Notes: generated by a model not told the origin, from the letters alone. A DNA stretch of 64,000 nt from Paguma larvata (GCA_030068075.1 CM057844.1:18212001-18276000), one strand, 5' to 3'; positions 21,601 through 31,355 are shown, counted from the stretch's first letter. Numbers and translations: made by a program.

Positions 21601-22614
21601 ACACACAAATACACACACACGCACACGCACACACACACACACACACACACACCACATTTTTTTCCAATCTCCAGAGATCATTTCTTCAAGATTCAGAGTA
21701 GTTTGAAACATTAATCCTACAGTCTTTCACACATAGAAAGACACTGTCAAATATCTACTACTTTAAGTTTCATCCTCCCAAATTGACTAAAATGATTTTT
21801 TTAACTTCTCCAAGGATATTTTTGTGGTTATTTTATACTTGTTATTTTCCTGCAGTACAAAAGCCAAAATATCTACTGCAGCTTCCATTCATAACTTAAA
21901 AATGGATTAATTTGGGTATGAAATTACCTCTTCCCAAATATGGAACTATAAAATACAAAAAAATTACATTAAGCTTGTATGTAACATATACATGAACAAA
22001 CACACACAAAGAACATGTTAATAAAAAGATATCAGATATATACATACGAGACTTACTTTCCTCTCATCATGTTTAAATAATAATAAAAAAGGAAATTACA
22101 CAGGTGCCAACTAATATAATACATGGACTCTTTTGTCTCTGTAGTCCTCTGGCTTTAAAAAAAAAACAAGCAAACACTCCATTCCAGTTACATATTAAGG
22201 CTTTAACAGCGTCTAGACAGGTAGAGAGAGAGTGACATTTTAGAAGTGAGCACAAAATGTGGGATTTCCGCGGAGACACTGAACATTTTCTGCCTACAGG
22301 AAAACTCAGATGCGAAAAGACTGAGATTCTTCTGGCTGGGCTAGGAAGATCTCTGGCTTTTTCCAAGTCAGACGATGAAGCGAGGAGTTGAAGGAAAATA
22401 CCCAGGGAAGAGAAGAAATTAAGAATGTCAACCAAGAAGGAAAAACCTTCCACTCAACCAACCATTCCTCTTCCCCGCTATCTACAAGCCAAGACTCCCG
22501 GAGCGCCCAGGAGGACTGAGGCCAGCGCTGTCCGCGGTGCTGAACAGCCCGCGGAGCCCACTCACCAGCCACCACTGCCGCTGCCAGGAGGCCCAGCATC
22601 ACCGCCGGCTGCAT
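9913..22614 (-). CDS. CHGB: Chromogranin B (secretogranin-1), complete five-exon coding region
   Basis: Acidic granin of neuroendocrine dense-core vesicles; it sorts and packs hormone cargo, binds calcium, and is cut at dibasic sites into peptides. Coding exons on the minus strand are 22614-22566, 18395-18349, 17845-17752, 12811-11076 and 9996-9913; all introns are GT-AG and the phases join to 669 residues (human is 677). Seen in the translation: a signal peptide of about 20 residues ending before [10 protein letters not shown]; the conserved N-terminal disulphide loop Cys36-Cys57; a long Glu/Ser/Arg-rich disordered middle; dibasic sites at about 272-274, 431-432, 507-510 and 604-606; a GAWK-peptide region from 433; a CCB-peptide region starting [12 protein letters not shown] at 607; and a secretolytin-like C-terminus. 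The match to human CHGB is clear along its whole length and no frameshift is seen. The start ATG fits the signal peptide and the promoter position. Confidence 0.97.
10115..10295 (-). mobile_element. MER5-type hAT-Charlie DNA transposon relic
   Basis: Bounded by imperfect inverted ends ATGGTTCTCAAAGTGTGGTC and AAGTTTGAGAAACACC, with the central GGCCCCACCC. Lies in CHGB intron 4. Confidence 0.85.
10404..10612 (+). mobile_element. Carnivore tRNA-Lys SINE with target duplication
   Basis: Full length, flanked by GATAGACTAGAGCA at 10390-10403 and GATAGACTAAAGCA at 10613-10626 (13 of 14 identical). Lies in CHGB intron 4. Confidence 0.95.
10700..10885 (+). mobile_element. MER5-type hAT-Charlie DNA transposon relic
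   Basis: Inverted ends GGTTGTCAACCTTGGCTG and CAGCCAAGGTTGAGAAGCAC, with GGGGGTGGGTCCC in the centre. Confidence 0.88.
11076..12811 (-). CDS. CHGB: CHGB exon 4 (main acidic region)
   Basis: A large 1,736-nt exon encodes residues 64-642, the single long exon typical of granin genes. It begins [11 protein letters not shown] and ends VLTEEE before a GTACAG donor. The open frame runs further upstream to 12872, but those bases are intron: a TTATAG acceptor sits exactly where the human homology begins. Recognisable stretches include [70 protein letters not shown] and [15 protein letters not shown]. The antisense strand is also open in several frames because of the Glu/Ser-rich composition; those frames are not genes. 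Confidence 0.97.
12931..13107 (-). mobile_element. Carnivore tRNA-Lys SINE
   Basis: Antisense, ending CCACCCAGGCACCCC. Flanks TCACTCGAGTAATGTTTT and TCACTTGGGTAATTTTTT look like a diverged target duplication. Just upstream of the exon 4 acceptor, in CHGB intron 3. Confidence 0.92.
13290..13400 (+). mobile_element. MIR-like fragment
   Basis: Contains TTCATCTTGTTCAACCTCCT, a TTTTGCAGACAGACAATTAG stretch and AAAGAAGTGTAATTAGGGA, resembling the 3' part of MIR. Confidence 0.5.
14241..14370 (+). mobile_element. Carnivore SINE, older subtype without CT-rich middle
   Basis: Head GGGGCCCCTGACTGGCTCAG, then CTTGATCTTGGGTCATGAG and GTTGGGCATAGAG, followed directly by an AT-rich tail. Confidence 0.85.
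14496..14716 (+). mobile_element. Carnivore tRNA-Lys SINE with target duplication
   Basis: Full length with near-consensus head GGCGCCTGGGTGGCTCAGTC. Flanked by AAGAAATCTGAAATTA and AAGAAATTTGAAATTA. Confidence 0.95.
16755..16958 (+). mobile_element. Carnivore tRNA-Lys SINE
   Basis: Head GGGTGCATGGCTGGGTGGCT, then GTTAAGCATGGGAC, the CT-rich middle and AATAAATAAGG tail. AGACAGCATAG flanks it on both sides (target duplication). Confidence 0.93.
16959..17494. other. Unassigned CHGB intron 3 sequence
   Basis: I see no gene or repeat that I can name. Confidence 0.5.
17495..17600 (+). mobile_element. MIR fragment
   Basis: 3' half of MIR: GAGAAAATAAGCCCAGAAAG, GTCACACAGCTATTAAGTGG, CAGATTGGGACTAGAAGCC. 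Confidence 0.8.
17752..17845 (-). CDS. CHGB: CHGB exon 3 (disulphide loop)
   Basis: This 94-nt exon starts VTRCIIEVL and ends CRQVLKK. The two cysteines fall at residues 36 and 57, the positions of the loop that binds membranes and directs sorting in chromogranins A and B. The acceptor is CCCCAG|GTGAC and the donor AAAAAGA|GTAAGT. It ends after the first base of the Ser64 codon. Confidence 0.95.
18228..18282. repeat. (TTG)n followed by (TTTG)n microsatellite
   Basis: About ten TTG units, a T-rich spacer, then three GTTT units. In CHGB intron 2, the minus-strand donor side of exon 2. Confidence 0.9.
18349..18395 (-). CDS. CHGB: CHGB exon 2
   Basis: This 47-nt exon completes codon 17 and encodes [16 protein letters not shown] (residues 17-32). 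It contains the signal-peptidase site (after Ser20, by comparison with human CHGB) and the mature N-terminus [10 protein letters not shown]. The acceptor is CAAAG|CAGTC and the donor ATG|GTAAG. It ends in phase 0. Confidence 0.93.
18579..18618. repeat. (AC)n microsatellite
   Basis: About 20 uninterrupted AC units in CHGB intron 1, near exon 2. Confidence 0.97.
20247..20334 (+). repeat. Short tandem duplication, period about 44 bp
   Basis: CTCTAAACAATTTTTAG...GCTGCTGAA is followed by CTCTAAACAATTTATAG...ACTGCTGAA. The second copy carries substitutions and a small insertion. Confidence 0.75.
21611..21653. repeat. (AC)n microsatellite with GC interruptions
   Basis: AC repeat interrupted twice by GC dinucleotides at its left end. 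Lies in CHGB intron 1. Confidence 0.95.
22566..22614 (-). CDS. CHGB: CHGB coding exon 1 (start codon and signal-peptide core)
   Basis: Encodes [16 protein letters not shown] plus the first base of codon 17. The hydrophobic run is the signal-peptide core. The donor reads GGCTG|GTGAGT. The upstream 5' UTR is about 110 nt if transcription starts near 22730, as the TATA-like box suggests. Residues differ from the human leader, but length and hydrophobicity match. Confidence 0.93.
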
Positions 22615-22754
22615 GGCCCCGCTCGCCCGAATTTGAGCGGAGAAGAGGATGGACCGGTGAGTGAGATGCGGACAGAAGGAGAGATATAGATGCTCCGGAA
22701 ATCAGCTGTGCGTCCAGGTCCCCGCGGTGTGGCGCGGTTGGCGCAGGCCCCGCT

Positions 22755-22762
22755 CTTTTAAA
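22755..22762 (-). promoter_or_regulatory. TATA-like box of CHGB (TTTAAAAG)
   Basis: On the minus strand the sequence reads CCCTTTAAAAGAGC. It lies 141 bp upstream of the ATG and would place transcription start near 22725-22732. The CRE-to-TATA spacing supports the assignment. Confidence 0.7.
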
Positions 22763-22788
22763 GGGCAAGCCAGGGCCGCAGGGCCGGG

Positions 22789-22798
22789 AGGGGCGGGA
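22789..22798. promoter_or_regulatory. GC box (Sp1-type) in the CHGB promoter
   Basis: AGGGGCGGGA on the plus strand, between the CRE and the TATA-like box. This matches the Sp1/KLF consensus. GC-rich elements next to the CRE are described for CHGB promoters. Confidence 0.55.
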
Positions 22799-22829
22799 AT
22801 CCAGGAGGCGACGCCCCCTCACTCAGCGC

Positions 22830-22837
22830 TGACGTCA
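22830..22837. promoter_or_regulatory. Cyclic-AMP response element (perfect TGACGTCA)
   Basis: The full palindromic CREB/ATF site lies about 68 bp upstream of the TATA-like box and roughly 100 bp upstream of the inferred CHGB start. Chromogranin gene promoters, including CHGB, are known to depend on a proximal CRE for neuroendocrine and stimulus-driven expression, so this is very likely functional. Confidence 0.85.
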
Positions 22838-22960
22838 CGAGGTGGACCCGGCGGCCGCGGCGCAAGTGGGAGGAAGTCTACGCCAGTCCAGTCTCCCGGG
22901 TGCTCGGGGTCTGGAGCGGGGGTGGGAGTAAGGCGGACGTAGGAATGAAAGTTCGAGGGG

Positions 22961-24934
22961 TAGTAGTGCAAATCTGACGCGAGGGGAGAGGCAGAGGTCC
23001 AGCTTAGATTGCCCCTGCTTGTTGCTCATCTCGCTCGACCCCACCTTCAATGAGGCTGTGTATCCTGTGGGGGTTTGTTGAGAGTCTATCTAGGACTAAG
23101 TCTGGTTTGTGTCACCAGTACCCAGCGGAGTATCGATAAGACTCCTGCTAACTAAAGAGTACTAAACGGTGGGGGGACATGGAAAAAGCAATGATGGCTT
23201 TGAAAATAAAAGGTGCAGCTGGAGAATATGGAACGTGCTGTTCCTTCAAAATCTTAGTCTTAAATCTGTCTACCTACCCATTTTTCTATCTGTATCTATC
23301 TACCTTTCTGCCTACCTACCTATATATTATTTGTGATTCTCTCTCTCTCTTGGAACATATAACATACATACATGGTAAAAAAAAATTTTAAGTCACATGG
23401 CACAGAAGAGTTTACTAGAAACATCTCCCTTCTATTTCTCCATGTTCCTAATTACCTTCTACAGAGTCTACTCTACCTAACCACTTTCTGTTGTTTAGGC
23501 TTAATTTATTTTGGAACATGTATGGCTGCATCTTCTTTTGGATGACTGCACTATATTACACTGACTGTATTAACTGGACTTTATTTAACCAGTTCCCTTT
23601 CTGATGAGCATTTATTTAGATTATTATCCTTTGGCCTTTAATGACTCCTTTACAACAGCCCTATGTCAGGGGCAGGTAATGGAATAACCTGCTTGTAGAA
23701 TCTACTACATCTCACAATCATGGTGCATCCTCTCTGGCTTTAAAACTGAAATAAGAAGGCATTTTGTTATTATGTGTGAGAGGAAGATGAAAACATCTTC
23801 CAGGATATTTTTAATGTAACTTCCTTCAGTCTAATGAGGAATCAGGAAAAAGAAGCAGGCAAATGAGCACCAAAGAGAAACAACCCAGAATCTTCTCCGA
23901 TAACACAGGCTTTGGGGAATAGAGTGAACCGTCATGTGGGATCCTTTTTAGAGAAGGCAAATGTCTGCATGCACAGCTAAAAGGAGGTTTCAGTGTCTTT
24001 TTCCTGAAAATCAATGAGGCTGAAATTCTTTATGCATGCACTACATCTTCCTGAAAAGGCTGGGAAGGATTTCACCAAGACCATGGCTGCAGGATATTTA
24101 AAAAATAGTCTTAAAAAGATATTAATGGAACAATTGGTAACATTTGAATAACATCTGTAGATTACATAATAATATTGTATCATTACAATACAATACAATG
24201 TTAATTTCCTGATCTTGAGACTTGTTCTGTGATTATGTAAGAGAATGTCTTTGTTTTTAGGAATGGCATGTTGAAGTAGCTAGAGATAAAAGAGTGTCAT
24301 ATGTACAACTTACCCCCAAATGTTTTAGAAAAATATAGAGTTCAGAAACGAAAAGGAAGAATACTAAAGCAAGCAGAGCAACATTTGGGAAATTGGGGTG
24401 AAAGGTATATGAGAATTTTTAATACTATTTTTGCATTTTTCTCAAATCTGATATTATTTTGAAACAAACAGAAAAAAATGTTCTTGGCACAAAAGAGTCT
24501 TATAAAACCTATGTAAAGAAGTGGGTACAGAAATAGATGGTGTTGAGTGAAGCCCTTTCCTTGGGTGCTGATCTGGGGGAAATTCTTCTACTATTATTGA
24601 AATTATATAAGGGTTCCTACTGCTGTTTAAAATGCACTGGTTGCCAATAGCACTTAGATATTGCCACCTTCCAGGAGCATCTACATTCCAGTATTTCATC
24701 AATTTCCCTTTTATCTTGCTCTCTCATAAAGTACAGGGTTAAAAATATTAACGTCATCTTGTGGCTTCTCAGACAGGGCTTGGGCTGAGTGTATTACTCA
24801 TCAAGAAAAGTCTTTTCATTATCATGAATTGGCCCACAGCCAGTTCCTATATTCAGACTTACCTTTCTTTGTTCTCATTATTTGGCAAACTTTTATTATT
24901 TTGCCTTTCACCTTTAGATCTTCATGTACTAGGG
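22961..24934. other. CHGB upstream flank, unassigned
   Basis: Apart from the CTAC/CTAT-like low-complexity tract at 23268-23325, I see no repeat family or gene. Immediately upstream of the CHGB promoter, so distal regulatory elements are plausible but unproven. Confidence 0.5.
23268..23325. repeat. Degenerate (CTAC/CTAT)n tetranucleotide tract
   Basis: Interrupted runs of CTAC and CTAT units within T-rich sequence. Confidence 0.75.
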
Positions 24935-25045
24935 GGAAAAAAAGACTTCGGCAGAAGAATTTCTAAGGAATTCTTTCAAAACAGGATGACAGAGGAAAAC
25001 GTATTTTCCTTAGGAACCAGGGCTTACAATAAACATGGCATGAGA
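24935..25045 (+). repeat. Diverged local repeat, copy 1
   Basis: Shares, in order, CAGAGGAAAACG, TTAGGAACCAGGG and AATAAACATGG with 25630-25735 (AAGGAGGAAAAT, TTAGGAACCAGTG, AATAAACCATGG). Confidence 0.55.
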
Positions 25046-25148
25046 TAGGGGTACAGTCACACTTTTTACCACATTGCCACTTAATTGTCCTGAGAATTTT
25101 TTTATTGAAGTGACCATCTTTTCCACCTGCTGTTTAGTGTCACTGAAG

Positions 25149-25184
25149 ACACACACACACACACACACCACCACCACCACCACC

Positions 25185-25216
<32 letters not shown>

Positions 25217-25222
25217 CAACAA
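25149..25222. repeat. Compound microsatellite (AC)n(ACC)n(AAC)n
   Basis: Three adjoining pure tracts: AC, then CCA, then ACA units. Confidence 0.97.
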
Positions 25223-25230
25223 CCCTAGAG

Positions 25231-25590
25231 TTCATATGTGCATGGGTATGTTTCTGGACTCTTCCAGAATACCGATCCACTCCATCTCATTGGTCTATTT
25301 GTTTATCCTTGGAGGAGGATCACACTTCCTCTATCACTGCAGCTTTTTAAAATGTTTTGATATCTGGTGGAAAATGTCTTCCCACCCTGTTTTTCTTCAG
25401 GAGGGTATTGGTTATTCTTGGCCTTTTGCATTTTCATATAAATTTTAGAATCAGTTGTCTGTCAATTGCCATGAGAAAAATCTGTTCGGATTTTGATAGG
25501 AATTGCATCAGATATATGGATCAATTTGGGAGCAGCTGGCATCTTTACCATATTGGGCAGACTTAGCTTTTTGATTACTGATAATGTTCT
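25231..25590 (-). mobile_element. L1 ORF2 fragment, antisense
   Basis: Plus-strand words TCTGGACTCTTCCAGAATAC, GGTATTGGTTATTCTTGGCC and TTTTGATAGGAATTGCATC are the reverse complement of the L1 reverse-transcriptase region. Degraded. Confidence 0.8.
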
Positions 25591-25629
25591 GGATACAATC
25601 TTATCTAGAGTAGTATAAAATAATATTAC

Positions 25630-25735
25630 CACAGGAAAAGGAGTTTTCAGGAATTTCTCTCAAAGAAAAATTAAGGAGGAAAATATATCTTTTTTAGGAA
25701 CCAGTGTCTAGAATAAACCATGGTTTTGTACATGG
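25630..25735 (+). repeat. Diverged local repeat, copy 2
   Basis: Second copy of the element at 24935-25045, same orientation, on the other side of the compound microsatellite and the L1 fragment. Confidence 0.55.
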
Positions 25736-25799
25736 CTCCCGAAATAGGTTATCCATCAGTATCCAGTCAGGAAAATGAAACCACTAGAAAGAATTTATT

Positions 25800-26006
25800 T
25801 TGTTTACTTTTTTTAGAGAGAGAGAGAGAAAGAAAGAATGTGTTCAGGGTGGGCAGGGGAGGGGGAAAGAGAGAGAGAAAATCTTAAGCAGGCTCCATGC
25901 CCAGTGTGGAGCCCCATGTAGGGTTCAATCTCACAACCCTGAGATCATGACCTGAGTGGAAATATAGAGCTGGATACTTAACCAACTGAGCCATCCAGGT
26001 GCCCCA
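25800..26006 (-). mobile_element. Carnivore tRNA-Lys SINE
   Basis: Antisense, ending GAGCCATCCAGGTGCCCC. Flanks AGAAAGAATTTATTTT and AGAAGGAATTTAATAA look like a diverged target duplication. Confidence 0.93.
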
Positions 26007-28330
26007 GAAGGAATTTAATAAAGGAAATAATACAAAGGGATTAGAAAAGCTGAAATAACAAATAAAGGAAGAAAAAGAAACCCAGAGATTAGTAAATGCA
26101 GGCAGTTGCTATACGTCTAGAGAGTGGAGGGATAAAGAAAGGATGTGTCCACATCGGAGCCCAGAAACATAAATCACGTGGTAAGAATGAGAAATTCTGC
26201 AGGTTAGGAAGGCAGAATTTGGGGCTATGGAGGAAGGGTTGTCTGGTAAGAACTAGACCCACAGAAGAGAAGCAGCCTCTGCTACCCATGCATCCCCCCT
26301 CCTCCAGCAGAGAGAAAGAGGGGAGAACTATCTTGGTTTCTCTTTTCATTCCGCGGATTTGCCTCATAGGGGCTGAACATATCTGGGTATGGCTGACAGG
26401 GAAGCCTGAGCAACATAATTTTCAAGAAACAGTCCCTCCAGTGATACAGAAGAGAGCATGGAATCAGAAAGCAAACCGACAAATGAATGGCATATAGGTT
26501 AAAACCACCTAGCAGTACAGGTACTGAATTTAGGTTTTCCCTCAAAACTCATTCAATTAACTTCATATATACATATATATGCTTACTACATGTCAAGCAC
26601 TGTGGTACATGCATATTACTTTGGCTATAACAAATTACACGGTCAATCCCAACATTATTGGCAAAAGGAGATATACTCCATCTACTCTAGCAGAGTTCAT
26701 CAGGCAGTCAGGGGAGGAAAGGTGGGAGAGGTGTAGGGTCAACTCCAGGACTGCAGAAGAGGGTGAGACAGCATGACATGCCAGGAAAATGGCAGTACCA
26801 TGGAGACTGCTGCCCTGCAAATGTGCATCTCCAGAATTCTGAGATTTTCCCCAGACTCCCAGATCCCTCTGAGGTATGTGTTCCACACAGGCCGTGAGAG
26901 TTTCCTGGTGGGACTAAGCTTTAGTTACCAACAAAGTTTCTTGTTGTTTCTTGATAGCAAACTCTTTACAGCTATCTTTCCTTCCCTGTTTTGCTTCTCC
27001 ACTCCTTGTCACTGTTTCTTTGAATTATCTCCAAAATAAATTATTTCCAGTTAAGTTTTTGTTTCAGGGTCAGCTTCTGGAGGAAATTAAATGATGACAC
27101 ATATATTCACAAACCTATTTAGCAGGCTGTTCAATAGAATTTTTCTTATTATGTCCAACTTTTGGCTAAAGCCTCAAAGCGAGTAAACATGGATTTTAAG
27201 TGCTCCCGTGTTCCAAAGAAAAGAGTCAGGCCCCTCTCTATGAGATTCACTAACACAGGCACAGTGGCTGTGATAACCTCTGTGGAAGGGAGAACTAGAA
27301 ATGCAAAAGGGACTGGTTGGAGAAAGAATCTATTTCATACAGACCCTGTACTGTTTTTTTGGTGGTTCTTCCTACCTTAGCCAAGTGAAAGACCCCTAGA
27401 GAAAAGTTCACAAAAAAATGGGGTTGTCTAAAGGAAGAGAGATTGACATCTCATTTCCTGGCTGGATGCTTGCTGAGCTGCAAACACCCAAAGACTTCCT
27501 AGAATGCGGCTAGAGGAGAGTGGGAAGGAGACCATAGGGCAATTTGAAATAAGAGTTCAAGAGTTAAGTGCAGGTGGAGGCAGTGGGAGGTTGGCAGGTT
27601 GGGGAGGACAGTGGTGGAGCATCTGCATATCTAGAGTTCTTCCCTGGGCCAAGTGGTCTGAATAGAATGTTACTAGTCTTGAGTCACCCCCAAAGGCCCC
27701 TGCTTGATGGAGCAAGGGAACCCCAGGGAAATAATGATTATGGTAGCTGAGAGGTGTAAAAGATCAGACAGGGAGTATCACCTCTGTCAGGAATTGGTGG
27801 AGTGAGGAGGTTGCCATGGAGAACTCCGAAGAATTCATAAAGATCTCTAATGAAAGGGCAAGCCAGCATCTGGAGGTCGTCTGGAGAACTACGGAGGACA
27901 CTGGCAACTCTGCTCCCTTCTTGAACATCTTTAATCTTCCATCTTGTTCCAAACCAGAAGGAGCTGGGTGGAGAGGGCAGGGAGAGGGGGGTGGTTATGA
28001 TAGGAAAGAAAGAAACAAGGAGAACAAAAGAATGAGCTATCCTTTCCCTCTTTTTTCCATGATTGGTTCTGAGTCAGGCAGCATCTGGGTGCTGAAGGAG
28101 CTTTGAAGTGGGTGAAAAATAGAAGTCTGTACTGTTGTAATGGTCCAGAGTTAATAAAAAGCTGTCATTCCTGTCTGAGGTATTGTTCAAGGACCAGGGA
28201 AGGAGATTTGACAGAGCATGCTTGAAGCCAGTTGTGAAAGAAGATTGAAGCTGTTTCCTGAGTGTACCTTCCAAGTTCAGCATGTTCAAAATGATATGTG
28301 TGCAATATAAGATTGAAAAATGTTTCCACA
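26007..28330. other. Intergenic sequence, unassigned
   Basis: No gene or clear young repeat. A possible MIR/L2 trace is at 26575-26650 (TACATGTCAAGCACTGTGGT). Open frames up to about 130 codons have no recognisable domain. Confidence 0.5.
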
Positions 28331-28335
28331 TTGTT

Positions 28336-28336
<1 letters not shown>

Positions 28337-28396
<60 letters not shown>

Positions 28397-28536
28397 GTAC
28401 ACACACACATATATATACATATATATTACTGGACTAGGCCTGTGCAGGGCATATAAACACATATATATGTTTATATATATATGTATATGAGTGCCTCTGT
28501 TAAGAGAGATGCACAGAGTTCAGCATCAGGCCACAT

Positions 28537-28580
<44 letters not shown>
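28337..28580. repeat. AT/AC microsatellite complex with embedded unique patches
   Basis: Tracts of TA and CA (28337-28425, 28451-28489, 28537-28580) separated by two short unique patches, 28426-28452 and 28492-28536, that recur at 29122-29148 and 30313-30357. See findings. Confidence 0.92.
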
Positions 28581-28583
<3 letters not shown>

Positions 28584-28620
28584 TGCTGCAGTATAAGAGG
28601 GAATGCTCCTACTGGACCAG

Positions 28621-30509
28621 AAATCATGAGGAATCCCCAAAAGATAAAAGCAGATGGGTTCAGAGTGAAGGAGAAAATTCACATCCCCTAAAATAGAAAT
28701 AATGCAAAAGATTGGGATGAGCTTTGGGGTTCCTCCAAGCCTAGAAGCAGAAGGGAATCTGCATGTAACTGTTGAGGGGTATGAACAGGGTACTTGGTAG
28801 AAGCACACAGGTGATGTGGCCCTCCCTTCCTCCAGCATTTGTGCCAAGAAGTGGATAGTAGAGATGTCAGGATCTGCCTCCTGTTCCTTTGGGTTCTTCC
28901 CACTCTTAGTAGCAACTTTTCTCTACCTCTGATGCCTTGATGCCCACAGCCTCTTTGTCTTCTTCCCATTAGAAAGCCTTCTCTCTGTGGCCCTCTTCAT
29001 AGGGATTTTTGGAATTTGGTCTCATTCCAAAATATGTATTTCAATTTCTGGAATTTCCAGCACCAAGCCAGAAATGGTGGCCATAACTTGAAGTCACACC
29101 ACTTTTAGGCCAGCATGGCTTTTACTGGACCAGGCCTGTGCAGGGCATTTTAAGGTCTTCCTCTTGTGCTGTCTGCTGCTTCCCCCTGGCCCTTCTCTCT
29201 GCACTCATCTTCAGGAATCATGAAATGTAAGTTGGTTCTGCCTCTGTGATTCTGAAAGATCTGGCAGACTTAAAAGTCTTCTTTGCTCTGGGAGGTGGTA
29301 TTCTTCTGCTGACACAGAATTTTTAAATTATTTATGGTGAAATTAGAGCACATCAACTCCCGGGCAGGTCTCTTCCCTACAAAAATGTATTCTGTGGATG
29401 TAAACTCTGGGAAAACTCTATGTAGGCTGATTTCGGTTTAACACCTATGAATATTTTATTTCCCAATAATTCATAATGGTCCTCCAGGAGCCATTACTAT
29501 TAAGTTCATCTATATAGTCCCAAACCTCCCAAGATGTAATTGTCCATATTTTTGTTCTGGGTAACAAAGATATATATGTATGGTGGGTCACTTCTCATAA
29601 GTTTTATTAAAGGATTGCTCTTCATCTCTTTTTCACTCTCCCCTAGCTGCCTTTTCTTTCTTTTGTATTCAGTCATAAGGCTGAGAAAAGAGCACCAAAT
29701 AATAATAATAATAACAATAATAATAATACCATATAAATATGATATTACCTGGAACTATTAATTACCAATGGATGAGCCACTCTCAACTCAATCTTTTTGT
29801 TTTTCAGAAGGCATATTATCCTATCAGCTATGAAAATAAACATTGGAACACTTACAGGATTTGGTCTTTTCCCACCAGAAGTATGGGAAAGGCAGACTTC
29901 ATAGCTAATTTAGGAAAAGACAAAGAACATTTGCTAGGATATGACCTGAGGGACAAAGTGGTACCCTAAGTTCTGCAGACTAAAGCAGAAACCTCAGTTC
30001 ATTGGACCTGCATCTCCTAGAACATGGGCCAGTTCTTAGCCTGGAGGTGGAAGAGGAAGTAAAAGGGCATCCCAGAAGGAGGATGCAAGTCTTTTTTTTT
30101 TCTTTCTTTTTTTTTTTCTTATCTCAGACGTTGACAGCATCTGGCCCAACCATAGTGGGGTAAGAAGATGTTGATCTTGAAGTGTCTTTTGACTGCCTGT
30201 TGTTCTCAGTCTACAAGTAACACACTTACCCTGTGCTCAAACTTGAGCATAACTAACACACTTTATCCTGTGTCTATGGGCTCAACCTTGCCTGAGTCTT
30301 TGGACCTTGCTTTGCCTCTGTTAAGAGAGATGCACAGAGTTCAGCATCAGGCCACATTTCTTGTTGGTTGGGCCCAATCTAGAGTCTGACATCTTGTGAC
30401 TGGTCTTGTTTCTGATTCAACTCTGACCTTCCTAAGCCACCTCCACTATAGCCCAAGATTATATAATGTGTGATAAAAATTTGGGACCTCATCCCAGTAA
30501 AGGATGTCT
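28621..30509. other. Intergenic sequence, unassigned
   Basis: Contains an AAT-rich microsatellite at 29696-29730 and a T/C-rich run at 30092-30120. No gene is supported. Confidence 0.5.
29696..29730. repeat. (AAT)n microsatellite
   Basis: About eleven AAT units with one AAC interruption. Confidence 0.9.
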
Positions 30510-31355
30510 CTATACTTTCAGGTGCTCAGCCACAAACCTGAGAGTCATCCTTAACTCCTCTCTTCTCTCACATCCTTCTGGAAGGTTCTTTTGGAAAATC
30601 CTGAAAACTCAGACTTTAAAATATGTCCAGAATCTAACTGCTGATTTCCAGCTCTAACTCCTACCACTACTGCAAATCACCATCCTCTCTTAGCTAGATA
30701 AATGAATGGCCTCCTTAGTGGTCTCCCTGCTTCTCCCCTGTCTTGATAATCCATCCTCCATACTGCATCCAGACAGAGCACACTAAAATGTCTATTCAGG
30801 TCATGTCTTTTCTCTATTCAAAATGCTCCAAGGTCTCCCATATCATGCACGAAGCCAGAATCCTTACACTGGCCACCAGCCCTTTGTGATTTGGTTCCCT
30901 TTACCTGTCTCACTTCTCCTGCCATGCAACCCCATGCACTCTGCTCCATCCATGCTAGTTTCTGTGCTGTTCCTAAAACATGCCAAGCATCCTTTTGCCT
31001 CAGGTCCTTTGCATTTACTGTGTCCACATACAGGGCCAGAGATCCACACATTCCCACCCTTCTTCAGAGCTTTGCTTCAATGCCACACTTTCAGTGAGGG
31101 CTTCTCAGACCTTCTCCCTCAGTCTTTGCCAGCACTCCCCATCCTTTCTCTTGCATCATTGTTCCTCAAAGCACTTATCACCACTAGCAAAACAATACAT
31201 CTTTTACTTATTTGTTTGCTGCCTGCCTCTTCCACTGGTATGCAAGCTCCATGAGGGCAGTGGCTTTGCCTGTTTCATTATCCTCTATTCCTGGTACCCA
31301 GAACAGTGCTGGTGCATAGTGGCTGCTCCATGCATATTGTCGGATGAATGAGTGA
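30510..31355 (+). mobile_element. L2 LINE fragment including the 3' end
   Basis: Words AAATGCTCCAAGGTCTCCCA, CAGCCCTTTGTGATTTGG, CTTTCAGTGAGGGCTTCTCA, CTCCATGAGGGCAG and AACAGTGCTGGTGCATAGT, ending near GGATGAATGAGTGA, match the L2 3' region in order. Confidence 0.82.

Larger units (their letters stand above)
18396..22565 (-). other. CHGB intron 1, low-repeat interval
   Basis: About 4.2 kb with CA microsatellites at 18579-18618 and 21611-21653 and a small tandem duplication at 20247-20334. I see no SINE or L1, which is unusual for this window. No coding exon is recognisable. Intronic regulatory elements are possible but cannot be shown from sequence alone. Confidence 0.7.
22480..22960. promoter_or_regulatory. 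CHGB: CpG-rich promoter region of CHGB
   Basis: GC-rich and CpG-dense sequence covers exon 1 and about 350 bp upstream, in sharp contrast to the AT-rich flanks. It contains the TATA-like box, GC box and CRE listed separately. No SINE or L1 interrupts it. The plus strand also shows open frames here, which I attribute to low stop-codon density in GC-rich DNA. Confidence 0.85.

Noticed and set aside
22425..22942. Plus-strand open frames in the CHGB promoter region
   Set aside because: GC-rich DNA has few stop codons by chance; nothing recognisable is encoded.
30818..31351. Open frames up to 143 codons on both strands
   Set aside because: They fall within an L2 LINE 3' region and have no protein signature.
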